Origin: Conus ventricosus
Lineage: Eukaryota > Mollusca > Gastropoda > Neogastropoda > Conidae
Assembly (NCBI GenBank): GCA_018398815.1
Contig: JAFLJL010013983.1
Coordinates: 1-64,000, forward strand
Reading direction: 5' to 3'
Length of the DNA stretch: 64,000 bases
The translations under genes and the position numbers were made by a program. Every line of letters starts with the position of its first letter. Position 1 is the first letter of the stretch. Under the pieces are notes generated by a model. That model had not been told where the DNA came from, did no database searches, and saw nothing but the letters and a program-made list of their open reading frames with translations. Below are positions 42,701-57,700 of the stretch, piece after piece.

Positions 42701-45700
42701 TCCTGAACTGTATAAAGTATCACTTTACTCCCTCTTTCCTGTACTGTTATTCACTTTACTCTCCTCCCTGATCTGCGTAATGCAATCACATTACTCCTCA
42801 CATCCCTGACTGAATCAGGTTTCACTTTAATCCTACATCCTGAACAGTATCAGGTATCACTTTACTCCTCACATCCCTGAACTGCATCAGGTATACTTTA
42901 CTCCTCTATCCCTCTAACTGTGTCAGTTATCAGTTTTTACTCCTCATATCCGTGAACTGTATCACTTTACCTCCATCCCTGGAAATGCATAGGTATCACG
43001 TTACCCTCCTATCCCTGAACTGCATAAGGTATCAGTTTAATCTCCTTCCAGAACTGTATCAGGTATCACTTTACCCCTCCATCCTGAACTGTATCATTTA
43101 CCCTCCATCCCTGAAACTGCATCAGGTATCACTTTACCCTCCATCCCTGATCTGCTTTCATCGTATCACTTTACTCCTCATCCCTAGCCTGCATCAGGTA
43201 TCCACTTTACTCCTCCTTCCTGAACTAACATCTGGTATTACTTTACTCCTCCATCCCTGAACTGTATCTTATTACTCCTCCATCCCCAGAACTGCACTCT
43301 CTTACTCCTTCATCCTGAACTGTTATCACTTTACTCTTCTTCCATGAACGATAGGTATCACTTTACTCGTCCATCCTGTAATGATCAGGTATCACCTTTA
43401 CTCCTCCATCCTGAACTGCATCATTTTACTCCTCCACTCCATGAAACTGTATCAGGTATCACGTTACTCTCCATCCTGAAACGGCATCACTTTACTCCTC
43501 GTCCGGTACTGCCTAATGTACTCTCCTTCGTCTGAAAGCATCAGGTACACTTTACTCCTCATCCCTAATCTGGTATCTATGTATCACTTTACTCCTCATC
43601 CTGAACTGCATCTTGTATCACTTTACTCCGCATCATGACTGCAATCACTTTATCCTCCATCCTGAAACTGATCACTTTACCCTCCTCCGGAACTGCAGCA
43701 TACTTTACTCCTCCATCTATGACTGCATCAGGTATCACGTTACTCTCCATCCTGAAACTGTATCTGGTATCACTTTACTCCTCCATCCACTTAACTGTAT
43801 CAGTATCGTTTATCTCCATCCCTGAACTGTATCATGTATCACTTTACTCCTCCATCCATGAACTGTATCACTGTTACTCCTCATCCCTGAAACTTGCCTC
43901 AGGTGGATCACTTTACTCCTCCATCCCTGAACTGCATCATGTATCACTTTACTATCTTATCCTGACTATATCACTTTACGTTTCCATCCCTGACTGCACT
44001 TCAGGTATCACTTTACTCTCATCCCTGAACTGTATTTACTTTTACTCCTCATCCTGAAGACGGTATCATTTACTCCTCCATCCCTGACTGTATCACTTTA
44101 CCCCTCCTCCCTGACCTGTATACCTTTACTCCGCATCCTGAACTGTATCACTTTAGACTCTCCATCCCTGACGGCATCACTTTACTCTTCATTCCCGAAC
44201 AGTATAGCTATACTTCTCCCATCATGAACTGTATCCAGGTATCACTTTACTCTCCATCTGAAATGTATCACTTTCTTCTCATCTCTGAACTGCATCAGGT
44301 CATCACTTTTACTCCTCCTCTCCCTGAACTGTATCACTTTATCCTCCATTCCGAAACTGCATCACGGTAATCACTTTACTCCCTCAATACTTGAATGCAT
44401 CATTGACTCCTCCTCTGAACTGTATTCACTGTACTCCTCCATCTCTGAACTGCGCATCATGTATCACTTTGTCCTCCATCCTGACCTGCATCTAGGTATC
44501 ACTTTTACTCCTCCATCCATGATCTGCACTCAGGTATAAGTTTACTCCTCCACTCCCTAAAAATGCCATCAGGTATTCCCTTTTACTCCTCCATTTGAAC
44601 TGAATCAGGTATCACCGTTTACTCCTCCATCCTGAACGGCATCATGTAGACTCGTACTCCTTCATCCTGAATGTTTATGTATTAGTTTATCCTCATCCTG
44701 AACTGTATAAGCATCACTTTACCCTCCATCCCTGATCTGCATCAAGTTCTCTTTCACTCCTATTCCCTGTATCTGTATCACTGTTCTCTCCTTCCTGAAA
44801 CGACATCAGGTATACACTTTATATTCCTCTCCATCCCGGAATGCATCAGGTATCACTTTCCTCTCCATCCCTGTTGCATCAGGTATCACTTTATCCTCAT
44901 CCTGAACTGTAATCACTTTACTCCTCCATCCGACACTGAATCACTTTACTCTCCATCCCTGCACTGCATCAGGCCATCTTCTTTACTCCTCCATCCAGGA
45001 ACTGAAATCTCTATATCCTCCATCAGAACCTGGTCACTTTACTCCTCATCCCTGAACTGAATCACTTACACTCCATCCCTGAATTGCATAGGTATCACTT
45101 TATCCTCCTTCCTGATCTGTATCTTGTATGCTTTACTCTCCATTACCCTGAAATGCATCATGTTCACATTTACTCCTATCTGAATGCTTCTCTTTACTCC
45201 TCATTCTGAACTGCATCCACTTTACTCCTCAGCGGAATGAATCACTTTACTCCTCCATCTCTGAACTGATCAGGTATCTACTTTACTCTCCATCCCTGAA
45301 CTGTTCAGGGTTTACTTTACTCCTCCATGCCTGAAACTGTTTCAGGTATCAGTTTACTCCTATCCCTGACGCGTTGTATCATGTTCACTTTACTACTCCA
45401 TCCCTTGAACGGTATCCCTTTACTCCTCCACCCTAACTGCATCAGGTATCACTTTTCTCTCTTCCTGAAACTGCATCTGTTATCACTGTACCTCTCTATC
45501 CCTGAACTATACACTTTACTTTTTCCATCCTTGAACTGCATCAGGTATCACTTTACTCCTCTTCTGAACTGTATCACTTATACTCTCCTCAATCCATGAT
45601 CTGTATCACTTATCTCATCCTGAACTGTATTATCACTTTTCCCCTCATCTGAACTGTTATCTCTTTACTCGCCATCCTGAACTGTATCCACTTTACTCTC

Positions 45701-48700
45701 CATCCCTGAACGGATCACTTTACTCTTCATAATGAACTGTTTTCACTTTACACCTCCATCCTGAACTGCATCAGGGTTTCACGTTACTCTCCTATCCTGA
45801 ACTGTTATCACATTTTACTCTCCATATCTGAACTGCATCATAGGTTTATCACTTTACTCCTCCATCCCTGAACTTGCTTCAATTTACTCCCTCCATCCCT
45901 GAACTGTATAACTTTACTCTCCATCCCTGAACGGCATAATGTATCACTTTAATCCTCATCCGGACTGCATCACTTTACTCAACCCCATCCCTGAACTGCA
46001 TCAGGTATCACTTTAATCCTTCCATACATGAAACTGTATCACTTTATCTCCATGCCTGAACTGCATACTTTACTCTCCCCCATAGACATGTATCACTTTT
46101 ACTCTCCATCCCTGAAACTGATCAGGTTTCCTCTTTACTCATCCATCCTGAACTGCATCACTTTAGCCATTAATCCTGAACTGCATCACTTTACTCACCA
46201 TCCCTGAACTGTTCAGTATCACTTTACTCTCCATCCTGAAACTGCATCTCTTTACCCTCCATCAACTGAACTGACGTCACGTTACTCCTCATCTGACTGA
46301 AACTCTCTTTCCTTTTCAATTCACTGAACTGCATAGTGTAACTTTACTCCTCCACCCTGAGTTTCAGGTATAACTTTCTCCTTAATCCCTGAACTGTATC
46401 AGGTATCAACTGTACTCGCCATCCTGAACTGTATCACGTTATTCCTCCATCTGAACTGTATCATGTATCAGTTTGCTTCCTACATCCCTGAACTGCCTCA
46501 GGTATCACTTTAATCCTCCATCCTGAACTCTTCAGGTATCACGTTAACTCCTCCATCCTGAAACTGCATCAGGTATAACTTTTCCTCACATCCTGAACTG
46601 TATATCAAGTATCACTTTACTCCTCCATCCTGAACTGATCACTTTATCCTCCATCCTGAATGCATCATGATCATTTACTCCTCTTTCCATGAAGTGCTAG
46701 GTATCACTTTACTCCTTCATCATGAACTGTATCAGGTATCATTTACTCCTCCATCCCTGAACTGACTTAGGTATCTCTTTACTCCTATCCCTCAACTGCA
46801 TCAGGTATCAGTTTTACTCCTCTATCCCTGAACTGTATCAGGTATCACTTTACCCCTCCATCCCTGAACTGTATCAATTTACTCTCCATCCCTGATCTGA
46901 ATCAGGTATCACTTTACCTCATCCTGAACTGCATCAGGTATCGTTTAATCCTCATCCTGCAACTGTATAGGTATCACTATACCCCTCTTCTGAATGTATC
47001 ACTTTCACACCTCCTTCTGCACTGCATCAGGTATCCACTTTACCCTCATCCTGTTCTGATCAGGTATCACTTTACTCCTCCATCCTGAGCTGCAATCTGG
47101 TATCACTTGACTCCGCCATCCCTGTGAACTACATCAGGTATTACTTTCCTCCTCCATCCCTGAACTGTATTCTAATTACTCCCTCCATTCCCAGAAACTG
47201 CATTACTTTATCCTCCATACCTGAACCGTATCACTTTATCATCATCCCTGAAATGATCAGGTATCACTTTTCTCGTCCATCACCTGAACTGCATAGGTAT
47301 CTTTTTACTCCTCCATCCACTGAACTGCATTCATTTTACTCTCCATCCCTGAACTGTATAGGATTCACTTTACTCTCATCCCTGAAACTGTATTTCACTT
47401 TACTCCTCCAACCAGTGATCTGTATCACTTTACTCTCCATCTATGACTGCTCTGGTTCACTTTACTCCTCCCTTCCTGATCTGTATCATTGTTCACTTTA
47501 CTCCGCCATCCTGAAATGGCATCATGTTTCACTTTACTCCTCCATCCCTGAACTGCATTAAACTTTATCCTCATCCCTGAATGCATCACTTTACTCTCCA
47601 TCCGGAAACTGCTTCACTTTTTCCTCCATCTCTGAACTGCATCAGGTATCACTTTACTCCGCCTCCTGAAACTGTATCAGGTATCACTTTACTCTCCCAT
47701 CCCTGATTCTGTATTGGTATCAGTTTACGCCTCCATCCTCGAACTGTATCATGTTTATCACTTTACTCCTCATCCCTGTACTGTATCATTTATCTCATCC
47801 TGAACTGCATCAGGTATCAGTATCTCCATCATGAAACTGCATCATGTATCACTTAAACATCTCACTCTTTATACAACTGTGCATCTAATCATATCTCCAA
47901 TATCACTTTACTTTTCATGAGTTGCTCCATGCATAACTGCTCAGGTATCACTTTACTCCTCATCCTGAACTGTATCACTTTATCTCCATCCTGAACTGTA
48001 TCAATTACTATCATTGAACTGTATCACTTCTACCCTGCATCCTGAACTGTATCATCTTTTACTCCTCCATCCCTGAACTGTATCACTTTACTCCTCCATC
48101 CTGAACGGATTCACTTTACTCCTGCATCCCTGAACTGTTCACTTTACCTCCTCCATCCTGAACTGCATCAGGTTTCACGTTACTTATCATCCCTGAACTG
48201 TATCACTTTATCTCCATCTTTGAACTGCATAGGTATCAATTTACTCCGCCATCCCTGAACTGTTCACTTTACTCATCATTCATGAACTGCATCAGGTATC
48301 ACTTTATCCTCCATCCCGAACTGCCACTTGACTCTCATCCCTGAAAGTGTCACTTTATCCGCATCTCTGAAACTGCATCATGTTCACTTTGCTCCTCCTC
48401 ATGACCTGCATCAGGTATCACGTTACTCCTCCATCCCTGTAACTGCATCAGGTATCTGTTTTAAAATCCTCCATCCTAACTGCATCAGGTATACTGTACT
48501 CTCCATTCTCTGAACTGCATCAGGTATCCGTATACTCCTCCATCCTGAATGCATCATGTATGACTGTACTCCTTCATCCTGAACTGTATCATGTATAGTT
48601 TTCTCTCCTTCTGAACTGTTCAAGCATACTTTAACTCTCATCCTGAGCTGCATCAGTATCACTTTACTCCTATCCTGAACGTGTATCACTATACTCCTCC

Positions 48701-51700
48701 ATCCCAGAAACTGCATCAGGTATCACTTTATCCTCTTCCTGAACCTGCATAGGTATCCATTTATCCTCCATCTGATCTGCATCAGGTATCACTTTAATCC
48801 TCATACCTGAACTGTATCACTTTATCTCTCCATCCCTGAACTGATATCACTGTACTCCTCCCTCCTGAACTGCTTTCAGGCAATCACTTTACTCCTCCAT
48901 CATGAACTGCATCACTTTACTCCTCCATCCCAGAACTGTATCATTTACTCCTCCACTCCTGACGGAATCTCACTTTACTCCTCCATCCTGAATTGCATCA
49001 CGGTTATCACTTGTACTCCGCCATCCCTGATCTGTATACATGTATCGCTTTACTCTCCATCCCTGTATGCATCTGTATCACTTTACTCCTCCATTCCCTG
49101 AATCTCCTCTTTACTCTCATCCTCGTGAACTCGCCTCACTTCTATCCTCCATCCCGGTACTGCATTCACTTTTCGCCTCCATCTCTGCAACTGATCAGGT
49201 ATAACTTTATCTCCATCCTGATCTGTATCAGGTATCACTTTACTCCGCTTCCTGAAACTGTATCTAGTTCAGTTATCCTCATCCACGGACTGTATATGTA
49301 TCACTTTACTACTACATCCTGTCACTGTATCCACTTTACTCATCCATCCTCTGAACTGTCAACAGGTATCACTTTATATATCCATCCCTGAACTGCATCA
49401 TGTATCTCTTTTTCTCTCTTTTCCCTGAAGATATCACTTACTTGTCCATCCCTGAAACTGCATCAGGTCTCACTTTACACCTCCATCCCTGAACTGTATC
49501 ACTTTATCCTCCATCCCTGAACTGTCATCAACCTTACTCATCCATCTGAACTGTACACTTTACCCCTCCATACCCTGTACTGTATCACTTTACTCCTCAT
49601 CCTGAACTGGATCACTTTACTCCTCCATCCTGAACGGCATCACTTTACTTCCTTCATCCCTGAACTGTATCACTTCTATCCTCCATCCCGATACTAGCAT
49701 ATCTGTGTTATCACGCTTTACTCCTCCATCCCGGAACTGTAACACTTTATCCTCCATATCTGAACTGCATCAGGTATCACTGTACTCCTCCATCCTGAAC
49801 TGCATCCACTTTACTCCTCACATCCTGATAACTGCTTTTCACTTTATCCTCAATCACTGATCTCATCACTTCTTTATCCTCCATCCATGAACTGTTTAAC
49901 TTTACTCTCAATCCCTGAATGCACTTCAGTTTAAAATTTCAACTCTTCTCATCTGAAACTGCATCACTCTTTCTACCTATTCCCTGAACTGCATCAGGTA
50001 CATCACTTTACTCCTCCATCCTTTGAACTGTAATCACTTTTTTTTTTTTAACTTCCTCCATGACCTGAACTGGCATCACTTTTAATCTCCATCCGGAACG
50101 TATCACTTGTTACTCCTCCATCCCTGAACTGCATCAGGTATCACTTTACTCTCATCCTGAACTGCATCACGTTAGCCTCCATCCCTGAACTGCCTCACTT
50201 TACTCACCCATCCTGACCTGGCCTCAGGTATTCACTTACTAATCATTGATCTGCATCAGGTATCACGTTACTCCTCATTCCCTGAACTGCATCAGGTATA
50301 AACTTTATCCCCTCCCTCCAACGGTTTAAAGTATCACTTTACTCCTCCATCCCTGAAACTGTATCACTTTACTTCCTCCATCCATGAATGCATCATGATT
50401 CTCTTTACTGCCTCCATCCTGAACTGCATCAGGTATCACTTTATCTCCTACATCATGAACTTGTATTCAGGTTATCACTATACTCCTTCCATCCAGAACT
50501 GCATCAGGTATCACTTTACTCTCCATCCTCTCAACTGCATTCAGTATCACTTTTACTCCTCTATTCCGAACTGTATTCAGGTTATCCTTTTCCCCTCCAT
50601 CCCCTGAATCTGTTCACTTTACTCCTCATCCCTGAACTGCATCAGGTATCTTTATTCCCCTCCAATCCCTGAACAGCAATCAGGTTATCAGTTTAAATCC
50701 TCCATCCCTGAACTGTTTCAGGTTATCACTTTACCCTCATCCCTGAACTGTTTCACTTTACCTCATCTAACTGCTCAGGTATCACTGTTACCCCTCCATC
50801 CTGATCTGCATCAGGCTATCACTTTACTCCTCACCCTGAGCTGCATCAGGTTTCACTTACTCCAAATCCCTGAACTTCAGCAGGTTATTACTTTATCCTC
50901 CATCCCTGAACTGTTTCATATCTACTCCTCCATCACGAATGCATCCACTTTACTCTCCATCCCTTGAACTGTATCACTTTATCCTTCATCCCTTAAACTT
51001 GCATCAGGTACACTTTACTCGTCCATCCCTGAACTGCATCAGGTAATTTTTTATCCTCCATTCTGAATGCTCATTTTATCTCCTCCCTGAACTGTATCAA
51101 GGTATCACGTTACTCTCCATCCCTGAACTGCATCACTTTAATCCTCCATTCCGGAACTGTATCACTTTACGCCTCCATCTCTGAACTGCTCAGGTATCAT
51201 TTTCTCCTCCATCCTGATCTGTATATGTGTCACTTTACTCCTCCATCCATTGAACTGCTCATGTATCATTTACTCCTCTATCCCTGGAACTGCATCCCTT
51301 TACTTCCTCCATCCATGAATGCATCCACTTTTATGCTAGCATCATCCCGGAACTGCATCACTTTATCCTCATCTCTGACTGCATAGGTATCATTTACTCT
51401 CCATCCTGAATGTATCAGGTTTAACTTTACCCCTCCAATCCCTGAAACTGTATCAGGTATCTTGTTTACTCCTCCATCATGAAACTGTATCATGTATCAT
51501 TTACTCCTCCATCCTGAAACGTATCACTTTACTCTCCATCCCTGAACTGCCATCAGTATACTATACTCTCCTCCATCCCTGAACTGCATCATGGTATCAC
51601 TTATCTCTTATCCCTGAACTAATATCACTTTTACTTTTCCATCCCGTAAACTGCATCAGGTATCACTTTATCCTCCACCCGAACTGTATCACTTTTACTC

Positions 51701-54700
51701 CTCCATCCCTGAACTGTTTCACTTTACTCCTCCATCCTGAACTGTATCCTTTCCCATCATCCCTGAATGTATCACTTTACTCTCATCCCTGAACTGTTAT
51801 CACTCTTTACTCTCCATCCCTGAAGGCACCACTTTACTCTTCATCCTGAACTGTACACTTTACTTCTCCATCCCTGAACTGCATAAGAGTATCACTTTAC
51901 TCCTCATCCTGAATGTATCATTTACTCTCCATCTATGACTGCATCAGGTATCACGTTACTCCCAATCCCTGATTCTGTACACTTTACTCCTCTTCTGAAC
52001 TGCATCAGGTAGCACTTTACTCCTCTCCCTGTACTGCAGCATACTTGACTCATCCATCCTGAACTGTAATCACTTTATCCTACATCTTGAATGCATCATG
52101 TATCACTTTGACTCCTCCATCCCTGTCCTGCATCAGTATCACTTACTCCTCCATTCCCTGGAAACTGCATCAGGTATCAGTTTACTCCTCCATCCTAAAA
52201 CTGCATCAGGTATCAATTTACTCCTCATCTCTGAACTGCATCCAGGTATCCGTTTACTCTCCATCCCTGATAACTGATTGTATCACTGTACTCCTTCATC
52301 CATGAACTGTATCATGTATTTGTTACTCCCCTCCATCCCTGTTCTGTATCATGCATCACTTTACTCCTCCATCCGAGCTGCATCAAGTATCACTTTACTC
52401 CTCATCCTGATCTGTTTCACTTTCTACTCCATCCTGAACTGCATCAGTATCACTTTAATCCTCCATCCCTGAAATGCATAGGTATCATTTTACTCCTCCA
52501 TCCCTAGATGTATCACTTTATTCCTCCATCCTGACACTGAATCACTTTACTCCTCCTATCCCTGAATGCATCCAGGCATTCACGTTAATCCGCCATCCAT
52601 GAACTGCATCACTGTACTCCTCACCTGAACTGGTATCACTTTATCCTCCATCTATGAATGTTTCACTTTAATCCTCCATCCTGAACTGATCAGGATCACT
52701 TGACTCCTCCATCCCTGAAACTGCATCAGTCTCACTTTATCCTCCATCCCTTGACAGATATTTACTCTCATCCTGAACGCTATCACTTTATCCCTCATCC
52801 GGAACTGCCATCACTTTACTCCTATCTCCTGACTGCAATCAGGTTTCCTTTACTCCTCTCTCCTGAACTGTATAGGTATCACTTTACTTCATCATCATGA
52901 ACTGTATCAGGTATTCAGTTTATCTCCATCCCGACTCCTGTTTCATGTATCCTTACTCCTCCATCCTTGAATGTATCACTTTACTCCTCATCCGGAACTG
53001 CATCAGGTATCACTGTACTCCTCCATCCCTGAACTGCATCACTTTATCACTTTACTCCTACATCCCATGAATATATCACTTTACTTTTCCATCCCTGAAT
53101 TGCATCGGTATAACTTTATCTCCCATCCTGAACTGTATCTTTACTCCTCCATCCCGGAACTGTATCACTTTACTCTCCTCCATCCTCGAACTGTATCACT
53201 TTACCCCTCCATCTGAAACTGTATACTTTACTCTCCATCCCTGAAACTGATCACTTTATCCTCCATCCCTGAACGGCATCACCTTTATCCTTCATCCTGA
53301 AACTGTATCACTTGTCTCTCATCACCTGAACTGCATATGTATCACTTTACTCCTCCTTCCCTGAACTGTATCACTTTACTCTCCATCTCTGCTCTGCTAA
53401 GGTATTCACTTTAACTCCTCCATCATGAACCTGTATCACTTTACTCTCATTCTGACTGCATTAGGTATCACTTTACTCCTCCATCCCTGAATACTGGCAT
53501 CACTGCTCCTCATACCTGTGAACTGTATCACTTTACTCCTCCATCTCGCGAACTGCATCATGTATACTTTGCTCTTAATCCCTGACCTGCATCAGGTATC
53601 ACTTATCCTCCCTCCCTGAACTGCATCAGGTATAGTTTATCCTCTCCCTTAAACTGCATCAGGGATCACTGTACTCTCACATCTCTGTACTGCATCAGGT
53701 ATCCGTTTACTCTTCCATCCTGAAACGGCATCATGTATCACTGTATCCTCATCCTGAACTGATCATGTATTAGCTTTACTCCTCCTTCCTGAACTGTATC
53801 ATGCATACTTTACTCCTCCATCCCTGAACTGCATTCAAGTATCACTTTACGCCTCATCCCTGTACTGTATCACTTTACTCCTCCATCCCTGATCGGCATC
53901 CAGGTATCCTTTACTCCTCCATCCCTGAACTGATCTGTATCATTTAATCTCCATCCCTGACGTATCACTTTACTCTCCATCCCTGAAAGCCGCATCAGGT
54001 ATCACTTTATCCTCCACCCCTGACTGCATAGGTATTTCTTTTACTCCTCACCCCTGACCATGATCAGGTTATCACTTTACTACTCCTTCCCTGAACTGCA
54101 TCAGATATCCTTTACTTCCTCCATCCTTGAACGCATCACTTTAATCCTCCATCCCAGAATGGATCACTTTACTCCTCCATCCTTGAACTGAATCTTTACT
54201 CCTCCATCCCTGAAACTGGATTCTGGATACTTTACTCCTCCATCCCTGAAAACTTATCACTTGTCGCCTCCATCTCGGAACTGCAGCAGGTATATAACCC
54301 TTACTCATCATCCATGTACTGTATCACTTTACTCCTCCATCCTGCTAATTGCATCACTTTATCCTCCATCCCTGAACTGTCTCAACTTTACTCTCCATCC
54401 TGAATTGTATCCTTTACTCCTCATCCCTGAACTGTTGCACTTTACGGCTACGTCCCTGAATGCATCAGGTAATCACTTTACTCCTCATCCCTGACTGCCA
54501 TCACTTTACTCTGCCATCCCGAACTGATATGTATCACTTTACTCCTCATTCCTGAACTGGTGATAACTTTACTCCTCCATCCCTGAAATGTATCATGTAT
54601 CACTTTACTCCTCCATCCCTGAATGTATCTTGTATCACTTTATCCTCCATCCCATGAAATGTATCTTGTAGCACTTTACTCCTCCATCCCTGTAACTGCA

Positions 54701-57700
54701 ATCTACGTTTCTCCTCCTCCTGAATGTATCACTTTTACTCCTCATCTCTGAATGTTCAGGGTATCATTTACTCCTCCATCCCTTGAAACTGCATTACATT
54801 ACTCCTCCAATCCTGAACTGCATAGGTTCACTGTATTCCTCCATCCCTGAACTGTATCACTTTCTTCCTTCATCCCTGAAACGCATCATGTATCACCTTA
54901 CTCTCTCCATCCTGACTCTGCTTTCAGGTTATCACTATAACTCCTCATCTTGAGCTGCTTCAGGTATCAGTTTTACTCAGCCATCTTGAACTGCATCTGG
55001 TTTTCAGTTTTATCCTCCATCCCTCGAACTGCTATCACTTTACCTTCCTCATCCTGAACTGATACACTTTACTCCTCCATCCCTGAACGCATCAGGTTCA
55101 TCTTTTACTACTCCATCCTGAACTGCATCAGGTATCAGTTTACTCATCCATCATGAACTGCATCACTTTAAGCCTCCATCCTGAAATGCATCTTTACTCC
55201 ACATCCTGAAACTGCATCAGGTTTCACTTACTCCTCATCCCTGAACGGCTCACGTTGACCACTATCACTGATCTGCGTCAGTTAACTTCCTCCATCCCTG
55301 AACTGTATCACATTTACTCTTTCCTTCCTGAACTGCATCAGGTATAACGTTACTCCTCCATCCTGATCTGTTCAGTATAACTTTCTCCCTTATCCCTGAA
55401 CTGTCTCAGGTATCACTTTATCCTCCATCCCTGAACTGTATCTCTTTATTCTCCATCCATGAACGCATTTGTATCAGTTTGCTCCTACATCCCCTGACCT
55501 GCCTTTGTATCACTTTACTCCTCATCCTGTACTGCATCAGTATCACGTTTCTCCTCCATCCCTGAACTGCATTCAGGGTTTAACTTTACTCCCCATCCCT
55601 GTAACTGTATCATGTATACTTTACTCTCATCCCTGAACTCGTTTCTCTTTATCCTCCATCCCTGAACGGATATGCATCACTTTACTCCTCCATCCCTGAA
55701 CTGCTCAGGTATCCACTTACTCCTACATCCCTAGATTGATGTATCAGGTATCACTTTACTTCATTGAACTGCATCAAGCGTATCTCTTTATCCTCCATCC
55801 CTCAACGTGCATCAGGTATCAGTTTACTCCTCTATCCCTGAACTGTATCAGGTATCACTGTACCCTCCATCCTTGAATGTATCACTTTACTCCTACAGCC
55901 CTGAATCCCAAGCATCAGGTATCAACCTTTACCTCCATCCCATGAACCTGCATTCAGGTATCAAGTTTATCCTCCATCATGAACTGTATCAGGTATCACT
56001 TTACCCCCTCCATCCCTGATGTATCTCTTACCCTCCCATCCTGAACTGCATTAGGATATCATTTACCCTCCACCCTGATCTGCATCAGGTATCACTTTAC
56101 TCCACCATCTGAGTGCATAGGTTTATCACTTTAGCCTCCTTCCCTGAACTTACATCAGGTATACTTTACTCCTCCATCCTGTACTGTATCATATTACTCC
56201 TCCTTCAAGAACTGCATCACTTTACTCCTCATCCCTGAACTGTATCACTTTACTCCTTCATCCCTGAACTGCATCAGGTTTCACTTTATGTCCATCCTGA
56301 ACTGCATAGGTATCTTTTTACTCCTCCATCCCTGAATGCTCATTTTACTCTCCATCCCGGAATGTTATCAGGTATCACTTTACTCTCATCCTGAATGCTT
56401 CATTTACTCCTAATCCGGAACTGTATCACTTTATCCTCCATCTCTGAACTGCATCAGTGTAATTTCACTTTACTCCTTCCTTCCTGGATCTGTATCATGT
56501 ATCTCTTGACTCACATCCCTGAACTGCATCATGTAATCACTTTACTCCTCCATCTGAATGCATCACTTTACTCCTCCATCCCTGTACTGCATCACTTTAT
56601 CCTCCATTCCGGACTGCATTCATTTACTCCTCCATCTATGAACTGCAGCAAGGTATCACGTTCTCCTCATCCAGGTTCTGTATCAGGTATCACATTTACT
56701 CCTCAATCCCTGAAACTGTATCAGGTTTCAGTTTACTCCTCATCCCTGCAAACAGTATCATTGTATCACGTTATTCCGCCATCCCTGACTGTATCACTTT
56801 TCTCCTCCATCCTGAAACTTGCATCAGGTTCACTTTACTCCTCCATCCCTGACTGCATCATGTTTCACTTTTCTCTCTTATCACTGAACTATTATCACTT
56901 TACTTTTCATCCCTGAACTGCTTCAGGTTACACTTCTACTCCTCCATACATGAACTGTATCACTTTACTACTCCATCTGACTGTATCACTTTACTACTCC
57001 ATCCTGTACTGTATCACCTTTACCCCTCATCCCTGAACATGTATCTTTACTCATCCATCCCTGAACTGTATCACTTTACTCACTCCATCCTGAACGGCTT
57101 ACTTTAGCCTTTCATTCACCGAACGTATCCTTTACTCCTCATCCTGAAATGCATCAGGTAATCACTTTACTCTCCCATCCTGAACTGTATCAACTTTATC
57201 CTCCATTCTGATCTGCATCAGGTATCACTTTACTCCTCATCCCTGAATGTATCACTTTTACTCTCCATTCTGAACTGCTTCAGGTTTCACTTTACTCCTC
57301 ATCCCTCGACTGCATCACTTGACTCCTCCTTCCGAACTGTTCCTTTACTCTCCATCTCTGTATACTGATCATGTATCCCTTTTGAGCCTCAATCCCTGAC
57401 TGCTTTCAGGTATCTCTTTACTCCTCCATCCTGAAACTGCATCAGGTATCAGTTCTACTCTCATCCCTAAACTGCATCAGGTTTCTCTTTACTCCTCCAG
57501 CTATGATATGAATCAGGTATCCGTTTACTACTCCATCCCTGAACTGCATCATGTTATCACTGTTACTCCTTCATCCCTGAACTGTATCATGTATTAGTTT
57601 CTCCTCCATCCTGACTGTATCACTTTACTCCTCCTTCTCTGAAACTGGCACTCAGGTATCACTTTACTCTCCATCCATGAACTGTCTCACTTGACTCCTC

